A stretch of 64,000 bases of DNA from JB111 sp052093225 (GTDB lineage Bacteria > Actinomycetota > Actinomycetes > Actinomycetales > Actinomycetaceae), in contig JBQDDG010000010.1 in the NCBI GenBank assembly GCA_052093225.1, positions 1 to 64,000 on the forward strand, given 5' to 3'. The position numbers and the translations under genes were made by a program. Under the pieces are notes generated by a model, which was not told the origin of the DNA, made no database searches, and saw only the letters and a list, made by a program, of their open reading frames with translations. Positions 51,867 through 59,152 of this stretch are shown in pieces (positions within the stretch are counted from its first letter, which is position 1; each line of letters starts with the position of its first letter).

Positions 51867-52691
51867 TCAACGGATATCCGAGGACCCGGGGGTGCGACAG
51901 GTCTCCCCGGGCCTCTCGGCGGGCGGGTCGGCCGCTGCGTCGGAGGACGCGCCAGCGCGAACCGACCGGACGCCGTCGGGCCGGTGCGGGGCGACCTCCC
52001 GGGAGTCACGCCCGGAAGCGGGACCCGGCCGGACGCCGTCGGGCCGGCCGCCGTCCTCCACCGGAGGACCACCGCGCCCCCGGCGGCGCTGCACACGCTG
52101 GAGCACGGCATCGAGACCGAATCCGATGAGCACGCCGGCCGCGACCCCGATCGCGACCGACACGAGCGGGTGCCCGCCGACGATCGCGTACGCACCGGCG
52201 CCCAGTGCCGCCGTCACGCTCGCCCACAGGGTCGCTGCGGTCGCCGCGGCCGGCAGGTAGCGCCTGAGGGGCAGGCCGAGCGCGCCCGCACCGACGTTGA
52301 TGGCCACCCGCCCGACGGGGACGAACCGGCCGGCGACCACCATCGGCACGCCGCGCCGCCGCAGCGTTCCGCTCGCGGTGTCGACCGCCGCGCGACCACG
52401 CTCGCCCCGCAGGCCCGGGATCCGGTGCACCGGCAGCTGCCGCCCGAGCACGTAGGTGAGCGTGTCCCCCGCGAACGCACCGACGGCGGCGGCCGGCACG
52501 ATGAGGACGACGTGGACCCCGCCGCCGGACATCGACAGGACCGCGGCGGTGACGAGGACGGTCTCGCTCGGGACGGGCGGGAAGAGGCCGTCGAGCATGG
52601 CGAGCCCGGCGACCATGGCGAGCAGCCACGGCGAGGCGCCGAGGGCCGCTGCGGCTTCCTCGAGCCGGACGAAGATCTCCACGCCGGACAC
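51867..52691 (-). CDS. DedA-family membrane protein (SNARE-associated type)
   Basis: The 274-aa protein has the DedA/VTT fold: GLFPPVPSETVLVTAAVLS, VGAFAGDTLTYVLGRQL, VAGRFVPVGRVAINVGAGAL and several membrane segments up to ~200. DedA proteins flip phospholipids or undecaprenyl phosphate. An unusual ~70-residue hydrophilic C-terminal tail (Pro/Arg/Gly-rich, with a repeated RPDGVR) follows. GTG at 52691; downstream is the ABC operon promoter. Confidence 0.9.
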   Translation of the reverse strand: MSGVEIFVRLEEAAAALGASPWLLAMVAGLAMLDGLFPPVPSETVLVTAAVLSMSGGGVHVVLIVPAAAVGAFAGDTLTYVLGRQLPVHRIPGLRGERGRAAVDTASGTLRRRGVPMVVAGRFVPVGRVAINVGAGALGLPLRRYLPAAATAATLWASVTAALGAGAYAIVGGHPLVSVAIGVAAGVLIGFGLDAVLQRVQRRRGRGGPPVEDGGRPDGVRPGPASGRDSREVAPHRPDGVRSVRAGASSDAAADPPAERPGETCRTPGSSDIR

Positions 52692-52848
52692 CCCCAGACG
52701 CTCCCGGCCGTGCGCATGTCGGCGGGACCACCCGCCGGCCCGGCCCGCCCGCCGTTCTCGGCTGCGGGGCCGTGCGTGGCCACGCTAGGCAGCGGCGCGA
52801 TGCCGCGTCGCATGATTTCTTCCTGCCCCCGGTGCCTAGGCTGGCCGC

Positions 52849-54159
52849 ATGGACCCTGACGAACGCATGGCCGTCTTCCTCGACTACGAGAACCTCGCCC
52901 TCGGCGCCCGCGACCACCTCGGTGGGATGACCTTCGACTTCGGACCGATCGCCGACGCCCTCGCGGTACGCGGCCGGACCCTGACCCGCCGTGCGTACGC
53001 GGACTGGTCCTTCTTCGACGAGGACCGGCGGATGCTCACGCGCCACCAGGTCGAGCTCATCGAGATGCCGCAGCGCATGGGCGCGTCCCGGAAGAATGCC
53101 GCCGACATCAAAATGGTGGTCGACGCGATCGAGATGGCGTTCGAGCGCGACTACGTCTCGACGTTCGTGCTGTGCACGGGGGACAGCGACTTCTCCCCGC
53201 TCGTCCAGAAGCTGCGCGAGCTCGACAAGCGCGTGATCGGCGTCGGGGTCGAGGACTCGACGTCCCGCCTGCTCCCGCCGGCGTGCGACGAGTTCCTGTT
53301 CTACGACCGCCTCGAAGGGGTCGAGCCGGGTGACGAACCCCCGCGACGACGCCGGCCCGCCACCCGACGGCCCGCCGCGCAGACGGGGGCCGGAGGCGCG
53401 GTGGAGCGGCCCGCGGCGCGCGAGGACGACGGCGCTGCATCCTCTGCGGGGGGCGCCGGATCGTCTGCGGGGGGCACTGGATCGGCTGTGGGCTCTGCCG
53501 GATCGGCACCGGGCTCTGCCGGATCGGCTGCGGGAGCGGCGAGCGGCGGGGAGCGCTCGGGCCGTTCGCGCTCGAGCGGCGAGATCTCCGGGCGCGAGCT
53601 CGCGAACGACTCGCTGTCGGCAGACGAGCTGGAGAGCGACGGATCCGTGGACGGCGCATCGTCGGCGGACGAGGCGGGGGCCGGCACGGCGATCGAGCCC
53701 GAGCCGCTCGAGGTCCGCGTGGCGCAGACGATCTCGGGACTCTCCTCGGCGTCGGACTCCGTGACGGCGTCCGTGCTCAAGCGGGCGCTCCTGCGCAAGG
53801 ACCCGACGTTCTCGGAGTCCGACCTCGGCTTCCGCTCGTTCGGCGAGGTCCTGCGCCACCTGGCGGACCGGGGCATCGTCGAGCTCTCGCCGGGGCCGGC
53901 CACCGGGGACCCCGAGGTGGCTCTCGCGGAGCGCGGCGGTCGCGAGGAGGCGTTCACGCTGCTCGTCGACCTGGTGGACGCGAGCGACGGGCCGGTCCCG
54001 CTCTCGGGCCTCAAGGACGCGATGCGCAAGCGGCAGCCCGGGTTCAGCGAGAAGAGCCTCGGCTACCGAGGCTTCCTCCAGTTCTGCAAGGGCGCCCAGG
54101 CCGACGGCCGCATCCATCTCGAGCAGGACGAGGACGGCAACTACCTCGTCACCCGCTGA
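52849..54159 (+). CDS. NYN-domain ribonuclease with two LOTUS (OST-HTH) domains
   Basis: The 436-aa protein has an N-terminal PIN-like NYN domain with acidic residues Asp12 (AVFLDYENL), Asp85 (NAADIKM), Asp111 and Asp113 (CTGDSDFSPLV). A Gly/Ser/Ala-rich repetitive linker (~165-225) follows, then two OST-HTH/LOTUS domains (~280-345 with DPTFSESDLGFRSFGEVLRH, and ~365-430 with PGFSEKSLGYRGFLQFCK). LOTUS domains bind G-rich or structured RNA, and NYN domains cut RNA. ATG at 52849. A repeat island starts 17 bp past its stop. Confidence 0.93.
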   Translation: MDPDERMAVFLDYENLALGARDHLGGMTFDFGPIADALAVRGRTLTRRAYADWSFFDEDRRMLTRHQVELIEMPQRMGASRKNAADIKMVVDAIEMAFERDYVSTFVLCTGDSDFSPLVQKLRELDKRVIGVGVEDSTSRLLPPACDEFLFYDRLEGVEPGDEPPRRRRPATRRPAAQTGAGGAVERPAAREDDGAASSAGGAGSSAGGTGSAVGSAGSAPGSAGSAAGAASGGERSGRSRSSGEISGRELANDSLSADELESDGSVDGASSADEAGAGTAIEPEPLEVRVAQTISGLSSASDSVTASVLKRALLRKDPTFSESDLGFRSFGEVLRHLADRGIVELSPGPATGDPEVALAERGGREEAFTLLVDLVDASDGPVPLSGLKDAMRKRQPGFSEKSLGYRGFLQFCKGAQADGRIHLEQDEDGNYLVTR

Positions 54160-54175
54160 CGAGCCCCGGTACCGC

Positions 54176-54344
54176 CGAGTCGTACCCTCCCTCCGCGACT
54201 CGTACTTTCCCTGGCCGAGGCGTACCTCCCAGCGCCACTCGTACCCCCTGGACGTACGACTCGAACCAGCAGGTACGACTCGCCGCGTGGAAGTACGACT
54301 CGAGGCGCGGAGGCGCGCGCACAGGGCCGCGGGGGTACGACTCG
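54176..54344. repeat. Phased array of eight copies of a CGAGTCGTAC core
   Basis: The 10-bp core occurs direct at 54176, 54196, 54216 and 54235 (with one or two substitutions) and inverted at 54254, 54273, 54293 and 54335. Steps are 20, 20, 19, 19, 19, 20 and 42 bp. All direct copies are on the left and all inverted copies on the right, so the transcript could fold into a long hairpin. It fills most of the space between the NYN-LOTUS gene and the XRE promoter. Confidence 0.85.
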
Positions 54345-54399
54345 CGGGAGCTGAGTGGGTGACGTCGGGGGTCTCAGGTCCATCCACACACTGCATGTA

Positions 54400-54437
54400 G
54401 AGGATCCTTGACATTAGATGTCGAGGATACTTAACAT
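54400..54437 (+). promoter_or_regulatory. Promoter with direct-repeat operator for the XRE gene (leaderless)
   Basis: TTGACA (54408-54413), 18 bp, then TAACAT (54432-54437) forms a strong promoter 7 bp before the ATG at 54444, implying a leaderless mRNA. A 15-bp direct repeat, GAGGATCCTTGACAT and GAGGATACTTAACAT (54400-54414 and 54423-54437, two mismatches), overlaps both hexamers, and TTGACAT-tag-ATGTCGA is a near palindrome. Autorepression by the XRE protein is likely. Confidence 0.7.
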
Positions 54438-54443
54438 CGCCGC

Positions 54444-54704
54444 ATGACCCCGCCACGCACGGCGGCGGACGCGGCCCACGAGAACCCGGTCCGCGCCAGC
54501 CGCAAGAGCCTCCGCCTCACCCAGGCGGAGCTCGCCGAGCGCGTGGGAGTCAGCCGCCAGACCGTCATCGCGATCGAGCAGGGCGACTACGCCCCCTCGG
54601 TCTTCCTGGCCCTGCGCATCGCGCGCACCCTCGGGGCCACCGTCGAGCACCTGTTCGGCGAGCACCCCGAGGCGGCCACCGACCCGCAGGGAGAAGCGTC
54701 ATGA
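54444..54704 (+). CDS. XRE-family HTH transcriptional regulator
   Basis: The 86-aa protein is little more than a Cro/C1-type HTH (RASRKSLRLTQAELAERVGV, SRQTVIAIEQGDYAPSVFLA, LRIARTLGATVEHLF), the small YozG/YgzD-like group that regulates an adjacent membrane protein. Its stop overlaps the next start (ATGA), so the two are made together. Confidence 0.93.
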   Translation: MTPPRTAADAAHENPVRASRKSLRLTQAELAERVGVSRQTVIAIEQGDYAPSVFLALRIARTLGATVEHLFGEHPEAATDPQGEAS

Positions 54705-55216
54705 CCACCCCGAGCAGCACACCGAGGAAGAGCAGCGCACCCGTCACCCTCGGGGACGAGCGCGAGCAGGCCGTCGTCAACGAGGCGTCCGGGGTCGGCA
54801 TGACGGCCGGCATCTACACGGGCGTGGGGGTCGCCGTCGTCGCGGCCGCCGTCGGGTCGCTCGCGGTCCCGCTCGTCATCCTGCTCCTCACGGCGGTTCC
54901 CACGTGGGTGACGCTGCTGTGGGCCCGGCGACACCACGTCGACCTCGCCGCTCTCGCCGAGTCCGCACCGCGGGCTCGACGCGCCACGGCCCTCACGGTC
55001 GTCGGTCTCGGCCTGCTGCTCACCCTCGGCGCGATGGCCTGGACCGTGTTCACCGGGGACGGGCTCGTCACGCTGCCCACGGTCGAGGTCGCCGGCCCGG
55101 GGGCGAGCGGGATCGCTGCCAGCCTCACGCGCGGTGCCGTCGTCGGGGGCGCGATCGGCGTGGTCATCTTCCTCGTGGCGGCGCTCCTGCGTCGCCCGCG
55201 CCGCACCCGCAGGTAG
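54701..55216 (+). CDS. Membrane protein paired with XRE regulator (DUF2178-like)
   Basis: The 171-aa protein has four membrane segments in two pairs (GIYTGVGVAVVAAAVGSL, VPLVILLLTAVPTWVTLLW, ALTVVGLGLLLTLGAMAWTV, GAVVGGAIGVVIFLVAALL) and a conserved-looking DEREQAVVNEASG before the first. Such proteins are often coded after small XRE regulators; the role is unknown. Translationally coupled to the regulator by ATGA. Confidence 0.78.
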   Translation: MTTPSSTPRKSSAPVTLGDEREQAVVNEASGVGMTAGIYTGVGVAVVAAAVGSLAVPLVILLLTAVPTWVTLLWARRHHVDLAALAESAPRARRATALTVVGLGLLLTLGAMAWTVFTGDGLVTLPTVEVAGPGASGIAASLTRGAVVGGAIGVVIFLVAALLRRPRRTRR

Positions 55217-55359
55217 GGGGCCGCTCCTCGGACCGGACCCGGCCTGCTCGCACCAGCCTCGGGCCAGTCGCCGCCAGTCCACAGCCGGCGAAGGCCGCTC
55301 CTGGTCCAATCACGCCGGGTTCCCAGGCTCATGCCGGTCCCTGCCGGCTCACACCAGGC

Positions 55360-56259
55360 TCACGCCGGGTCGAGCAGGGACTGGGCCGCGGCGCGGTGGT
55401 CCGGGTCGTCCGTCGTCAGCGCGTAGAGGCCGTAGCCCACCGGGCTCGCTGCGAGGATCTCGGCGCAGTGCTCGGCCACCCGCTCCCAGGTGCGCCCGCC
55501 GGCCCGCTCGTAGCTCTCGAGCGTCACGGCGAAGCCCTCCTCCCCCGCCGTCATGTGCTGCAGCGCGAGGTCCGTCGCCGGGTCCGCGACCGACGCCGTC
55601 GTCCAGTCCAGGACGGCCACCGGCCGGTCCGCCCCGTCCACGAGGACGTGCCCCGGGTAGAGCTCGCCGTGCGTGACCACGGACCACGCCGGCCAGTACG
55701 AGTCGTCGTCGATCCAGGCCCGCCACCGGCTCAGCAGGGACGGCGCGACGGCGAACGACGCCGCCACCCGCTCCACATTCTCGGACCAGCGACGACGAAC
55801 CTCGTCCGGGGCCTCCACCGGCATCCCGCCGGCGCGCGCCTCCTCGACGTCGATCCGGTGCAGCTCGGCGATGAGCTCGCCGAGCCCGCGGGCGTACGCG
55901 AGCGAGGTCGGCTCGATGTGCCAGACCGGTTCGCCGGCGTCAGGGTCGACCGTCACGCCGGGCCGACCTGGGAGCTCCGGGTACGCGATGAGGCGCTCGG
56001 TGCGGATCCGCCAGTCCGGCACGGCCACCGACAGGCGCGGCCGGACGACGTCCAGGATCGCTGCCTCGTCGTCGATCTTCGCCGCCACGTCGGGCCGACG
56101 GGGGATGCGCAGGACCCAGCGTCCGCCGTCGGCTACCGTGCCGAAGGCGACCCGGTAGTCGAGGCCGACCTCCTCCACCTCGATCGAGTCCGGGTGCAGG
56201 TCGAGCCCGTGCTCGGCGGCGAGGGCGACGAGCGCCATGGGCTGCGGATCGTTGGTCAT
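55360..56259 (-). CDS. Macrolide 2'-phosphotransferase-like kinase (Mph family)
   Basis: The 299-aa aminoglycoside-phosphotransferase-fold kinase has GLDYRVAFGTVADGGRWVLR with the ATP lysine region (VLRIPRRPDVAAK), a hinge with AYPELPGRPG, the catalytic loop VVTHGELYPGHVLVDG (HGEL in place of the general HGDL) and the Mg-binding VLDWTTASVADPATDLAL. Length and the LPG/HGELYP pattern fit Mph enzymes that phosphorylate the 2'-OH of macrolides. Resistance activity is inferred, since chromosomal homologues may act on other substrates. ATG at 56259. Confidence 0.87.
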   Translation of the reverse strand: MTNDPQPMALVALAAEHGLDLHPDSIEVEEVGLDYRVAFGTVADGGRWVLRIPRRPDVAAKIDDEAAILDVVRPRLSVAVPDWRIRTERLIAYPELPGRPGVTVDPDAGEPVWHIEPTSLAYARGLGELIAELHRIDVEEARAGGMPVEAPDEVRRRWSENVERVAASFAVAPSLLSRWRAWIDDDSYWPAWSVVTHGELYPGHVLVDGADRPVAVLDWTTASVADPATDLALQHMTAGEEGFAVTLESYERAGGRTWERVAEHCAEILAASPVGYGLYALTTDDPDHRAAAQSLLDPA

Positions 56260-56330
56260 GGCGCTCCACGGGCGGCGGGCCGGACGGTCGCCACCAGGGT
56301 AGGGCCCGCGTTCATCGCGATACTGGACCC

Positions 56331-56798
56331 ATGCCGCAGCCCCCGTTCCACGGCGACTTCCGGATCCGCGTCCCGGACGCGCAGGCCGACCTCGCCGCGT
56401 TCGACGAGGCGCGTCGCGACGGCGCCCGCCAGCTCGTGCGCTGGTGCACGCTCACCGGGATCGCGGTGCTTGCTCTCGCGGCCCTGCTGGTCACGCTGCT
56501 GCCCGTGTCCCGCCCGGAGGGGCTCGGCGCCTCGCTGCTCGGGCTGGCCGTCCCGTTCGGCGTGGCGGCCGTCGCGGTGCTCATCTGCGCCGTCGTGGTC
56601 CGCCGTGGCACCGAACGGCGGGCGCTCGCCCGCCTCCCCCACCTGCGCGCGTCCATGAGCAGGCAGCTGCGCGCCGACGGCCACGCGGACGCGGACTCCG
56701 CCGCCGTCGACCTCCTCCTGCGCGCCCGGTTCCGCCGCGACGGGACGACCTACGCGCTCCGGGCCGACGGCGAGGAGCTTGGTCTCGTCGCCGAGTGA
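56331..56798 (+). CDS. Hypothetical two-TM membrane protein
   Basis: The 155-aa protein has a soluble N-terminus (FHGDFRIRVPDAQADLAAF), two membrane segments (LTGIAVLALAALLVTLLP and LAVPFGVAAVAVLICAVVV) and a charged C-terminus. Family not recognised. ATG at 56331, preceded by a -10-like GATACT about 9 bp upstream, so it may be leaderless. Convergent with nrdF. Confidence 0.6.
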   Translation: MPQPPFHGDFRIRVPDAQADLAAFDEARRDGARQLVRWCTLTGIAVLALAALLVTLLPVSRPEGLGASLLGLAVPFGVAAVAVLICAVVVRRGTERRALARLPHLRASMSRQLRADGHADADSAAVDLLLRARFRRDGTTYALRADGEELGLVAE

Positions 56799-56831
56799 CC
56801 GCGGCCGCCCCACGCCCCCCACGCATGACGA

Positions 56832-56861
56832 ACGGCGCCGCCCACGAGGGAGCGGCGCCGT
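56832..56861. terminator. Bidirectional hairpin between the two-TM gene and nrdF
   Basis: A perfect 10-bp stem (56832-56841 with 56852-56861, ACGGCGCCGC) surrounds a 10-nt loop in the 101-bp space between convergent genes. It would serve both directions. No T-tract. Confidence 0.7.
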
Positions 56862-56899
56862 CGACGGGCCTGCGCCGGGAGCCCCGGCGGTCGGCTACG

Positions 56900-57874
56900 T
56901 CAGAAGTCCCAGTCCTCGTCCTCGGTGCTCTCGGCCTTGCCCATGACGTAGGACGAGCCGGACCCCGAGAAGAAGTCGTGGTTCTCGTCCGCGTTCGGGC
57001 TCAGCGACGAGAGGATCGCGGGGTTGACCGCCGTCTGGTCGGACGTGAACAGGCCCTCGTAGCCGAGGTTGTTGAGCGCCTTGTTCGCGTTGTACTTGAG
57101 GAACGCCTTGACGTCCTCGGTCAGCCCGAGCGGGTCGTAGAGGTCCTCGGTGTACTGCTCCTCGTTCTCGTAGAGCTCGTAGAGCAGCTCGAACGTGTAG
57201 TCCTTGAGCTCCTCGCGGCGTGCGGCCGAGGCCTTCTCCAGCGCCTTCTGGTACTTGTAGCCGATGTAGTACCCGTGGACCGCCTCGTCACGGATGATCA
57301 GGCGGATGAGGTCGGCGGTGTTCGTCAGCTTGGCGCGGCTCGACCAGTACATCGGCGCGTAGAAGCCCGAGTAGAAGAGGAACGACTCGAGCATCACGGA
57401 CGCGACCTTGCGCTTCTCCGGGTCGTCGCCCCGGTAGTAGTCCATGATGATCTGCGCCTTCTTCTGAAGGTTCTCGTTCTCCTCCGACCAGCGGAAGGCG
57501 TCGTCGATCTCGGCCGTGGAGATGAGCGTGGAGAAGATCGACGAGTAGGACTTCGCGTGGACCGACTCCATGAACGCGATGTTCGTGTAGACGGCCTCCT
57601 CGTGCTGCGTGACGGCGTCGGGGATGAGGCTGACCGCCCCGACGGTGCCCTGCACCGTGTCCAGCAGCGTGAGGCCCGTGAAGACACGGGTCGTCATCAG
57701 CTGCTCGTGCTCGTTGAGCGTCTGCCAGGACTGGATGTCGTTGGACAGCGGCACCTTCTCCGGCAGCCAGAAGTTCGAGGTCAGGCGGTCCCAGACCTCC
57801 TGGTCCTTGTCGTCGTCGATGCGGTTCCAGTTGATGGCCTGGACCGAGGAGACGAGCTTGAGCTTCTCGGACAC
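56900..57874 (-). CDS. nrdF: Class Ib ribonucleoside-diphosphate reductase beta subunit NrdF
   Basis: The 324-aa subunit makes the tyrosyl-radical/dimanganese cofactor for ribonucleotide reduction. Seen are TLLDTVQGTVGAVSLIPDAV, QHEEAVYTNIAFMESVHAKS with metal ligands and, just after, the radical tyrosine (HAKSYSS), FRWSEENENLQKKAQIIMDY and RDEAVHGYYIGYKYQ. The C-terminus DEDWDF is the NrdE-docking tail. GTG at 57874 with AAGGAG upstream. No nrdH, nrdI or nrdE is adjacent on either side. Confidence 0.97.
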   Translation of the reverse strand: MSEKLKLVSSVQAINWNRIDDDKDQEVWDRLTSNFWLPEKVPLSNDIQSWQTLNEHEQLMTTRVFTGLTLLDTVQGTVGAVSLIPDAVTQHEEAVYTNIAFMESVHAKSYSSIFSTLISTAEIDDAFRWSEENENLQKKAQIIMDYYRGDDPEKRKVASVMLESFLFYSGFYAPMYWSSRAKLTNTADLIRLIIRDEAVHGYYIGYKYQKALEKASAARREELKDYTFELLYELYENEEQYTEDLYDPLGLTEDVKAFLKYNANKALNNLGYEGLFTSDQTAVNPAILSSLSPNADENHDFFSGSGSSYVMGKAESTEDEDWDF

Positions 57875-58205
57875 GGTGCTCCTTGTCTTGCATGGCGCGT
57901 GCGTCGCGCGGGGGTCCTGTCGCCTCTCGAGGTACGTCTCGGGCGGTGCTCCCATCGTCCCACGAGGGACCCACGCCGGAGGCTCCGTCCGTGGTGAGGT
58001 ACGACGTCGATGCTCACCTTCCGGTGTCGCCACGCGGGATCGAGGCCCCGACGACGTCGGGTCGCCCGGCGCGTCGCCCGACGTGATCGAGAGTGTGTCG
58101 GTGACCGGTCGGTGCAGGCGACGGCCCGCTCCCGTCGGTACCCGCCGTGCAGGAGTGCCCGCCGTGTCCGCTCGCGACGGCGGCCGGGCGCAGCACAATG
58201 AGCCC
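57875..58205. other. nrdF upstream region
   Basis: This is a 331-bp space between divergent nrdF and a membrane-protein gene. No NrdR-box pair or clear -35/-10 could be picked by eye, and no credible ORF is present. Confidence 0.4.
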
Positions 58206-59066
58206 ATGACGGACCAGTACGGCCAGGGGCACGCGCCGGCGACCGGCACGCGCGCGCCCGACGGCAGCGTGTGGAACGGCCAGTTCTGGGAGATGCCGCC
58301 GGGCGGTGCAGGTGGGCCCTCCGTGGACGCGCTGCGAGCGGAGGCCCGGCGTACGCGTGACGGCCGGACGGACGGGGTCCGCTCGAGCCGGTCGGACCTC
58401 GTGGCGACGACGCTCGCCTCCGTCGTCCTCAGCGCCGTCGCCGCGGTCGTCGCCGTGCTCCTCGGCAGTGACACCGCGATGGAGCCGGGCCTGGTCGCGA
58501 CGCTCGCCTCGGGCGCGGGCCTCGTCGTCGGCGGGGTGATCATCGTGGTGCAGCACCTGAGGATGGACCGCAAGAACTGGTACATCACGCGCAGCGACCG
58601 GCGGTCCATGGGTGCCGGCGCCGCGATCGGTGTCGACGTGCTCCAGGCGGTCCTCGGCTACCTCGCACCTGTCGCCCTCACGGTGGCCGGCGCCGCGGCG
58701 GAGGACCGCGTGCTCGCGCTCTCCGGCTCCACGAGCGCCGTGTGGGTCGGGCTCACCGTCGCCATCTGGGCCGGGCGGGGACCGCTGCGCGCCGACCACC
58801 GGAAGGTGAACGGGAACGTGCCCGGCCGGCAGGAGGTCGTCCAGAGCCCGGTGCGGCGTGGCCGGGCGGTGCGCTGGACGCGGTTCCTCATCGGGTTCGT
58901 CCTCGGGGTCGCCGGCGCCTTGCCGAGTGTGCTCGTGCCCGCCCCGGCGCCCGAGACGGGACTGATCATCGGGCTGGTCCTCGCGGGGGCCGTCACCGGA
59001 TGGATCTTCTTCGCGTTCGAGGCCTGGTGGCAGAGCTGGGGCAACCGCGCGGGCGTGAGCCGCTGA
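58206..59066 (+). CDS. Hypothetical membrane protein with DUF2510-like N-terminus
   Basis: The 286-aa protein starts with a short WNGQFWEMPPGG motif reminiscent of DUF2510 N-termini, followed by a charged stretch and six membrane segments in pairs (VATTLASVVLSAVAAVVAVL, LVATLASGAGLVVGGVIIVV, VLGYLAPVALTVAGAAA and others). Function unknown. ATG at 58206. Confidence 0.65.
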   Translation: MTDQYGQGHAPATGTRAPDGSVWNGQFWEMPPGGAGGPSVDALRAEARRTRDGRTDGVRSSRSDLVATTLASVVLSAVAAVVAVLLGSDTAMEPGLVATLASGAGLVVGGVIIVVQHLRMDRKNWYITRSDRRSMGAGAAIGVDVLQAVLGYLAPVALTVAGAAAEDRVLALSGSTSAVWVGLTVAIWAGRGPLRADHRKVNGNVPGRQEVVQSPVRRGRAVRWTRFLIGFVLGVAGALPSVLVPAPAPETGLIIGLVLAGAVTGWIFFAFEAWWQSWGNRAGVSR

Positions 59067-59067
59067 C

Positions 59068-59103
59068 CCGCGCCCCGCGCCCCGCGCCCCGCGCCCCGCG
59101 CCG
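59068..59103. repeat. Heptanucleotide microsatellite (CCCCGCG)n
   Basis: About five tandem copies of a 7-bp unit lie directly after the stop of the DUF2510-like gene, in the 86-bp gap before the convergent glycine betaine-binding gene. No coding effect. Confidence 0.8.
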
Positions 59104-59152
59104 GGCAGCCTCACCTCATGGTGCGGCGAGCCTGCCCAGCGCGTCGTCGGCG

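Noticed and set aside
54176..54344. CRISPR or rho-independent terminator
   Set aside because: The copies occur in both orientations with 9-10-bp spacers, too short for CRISPR; the extent exceeds that of a normal terminator.
57875..58609. N-terminal extension of NrdF
   Set aside because: The extra 245 codons are antisense to the DUF2510-like gene; the GTG at 57874 has AAGGAG upstream and gives the family length.
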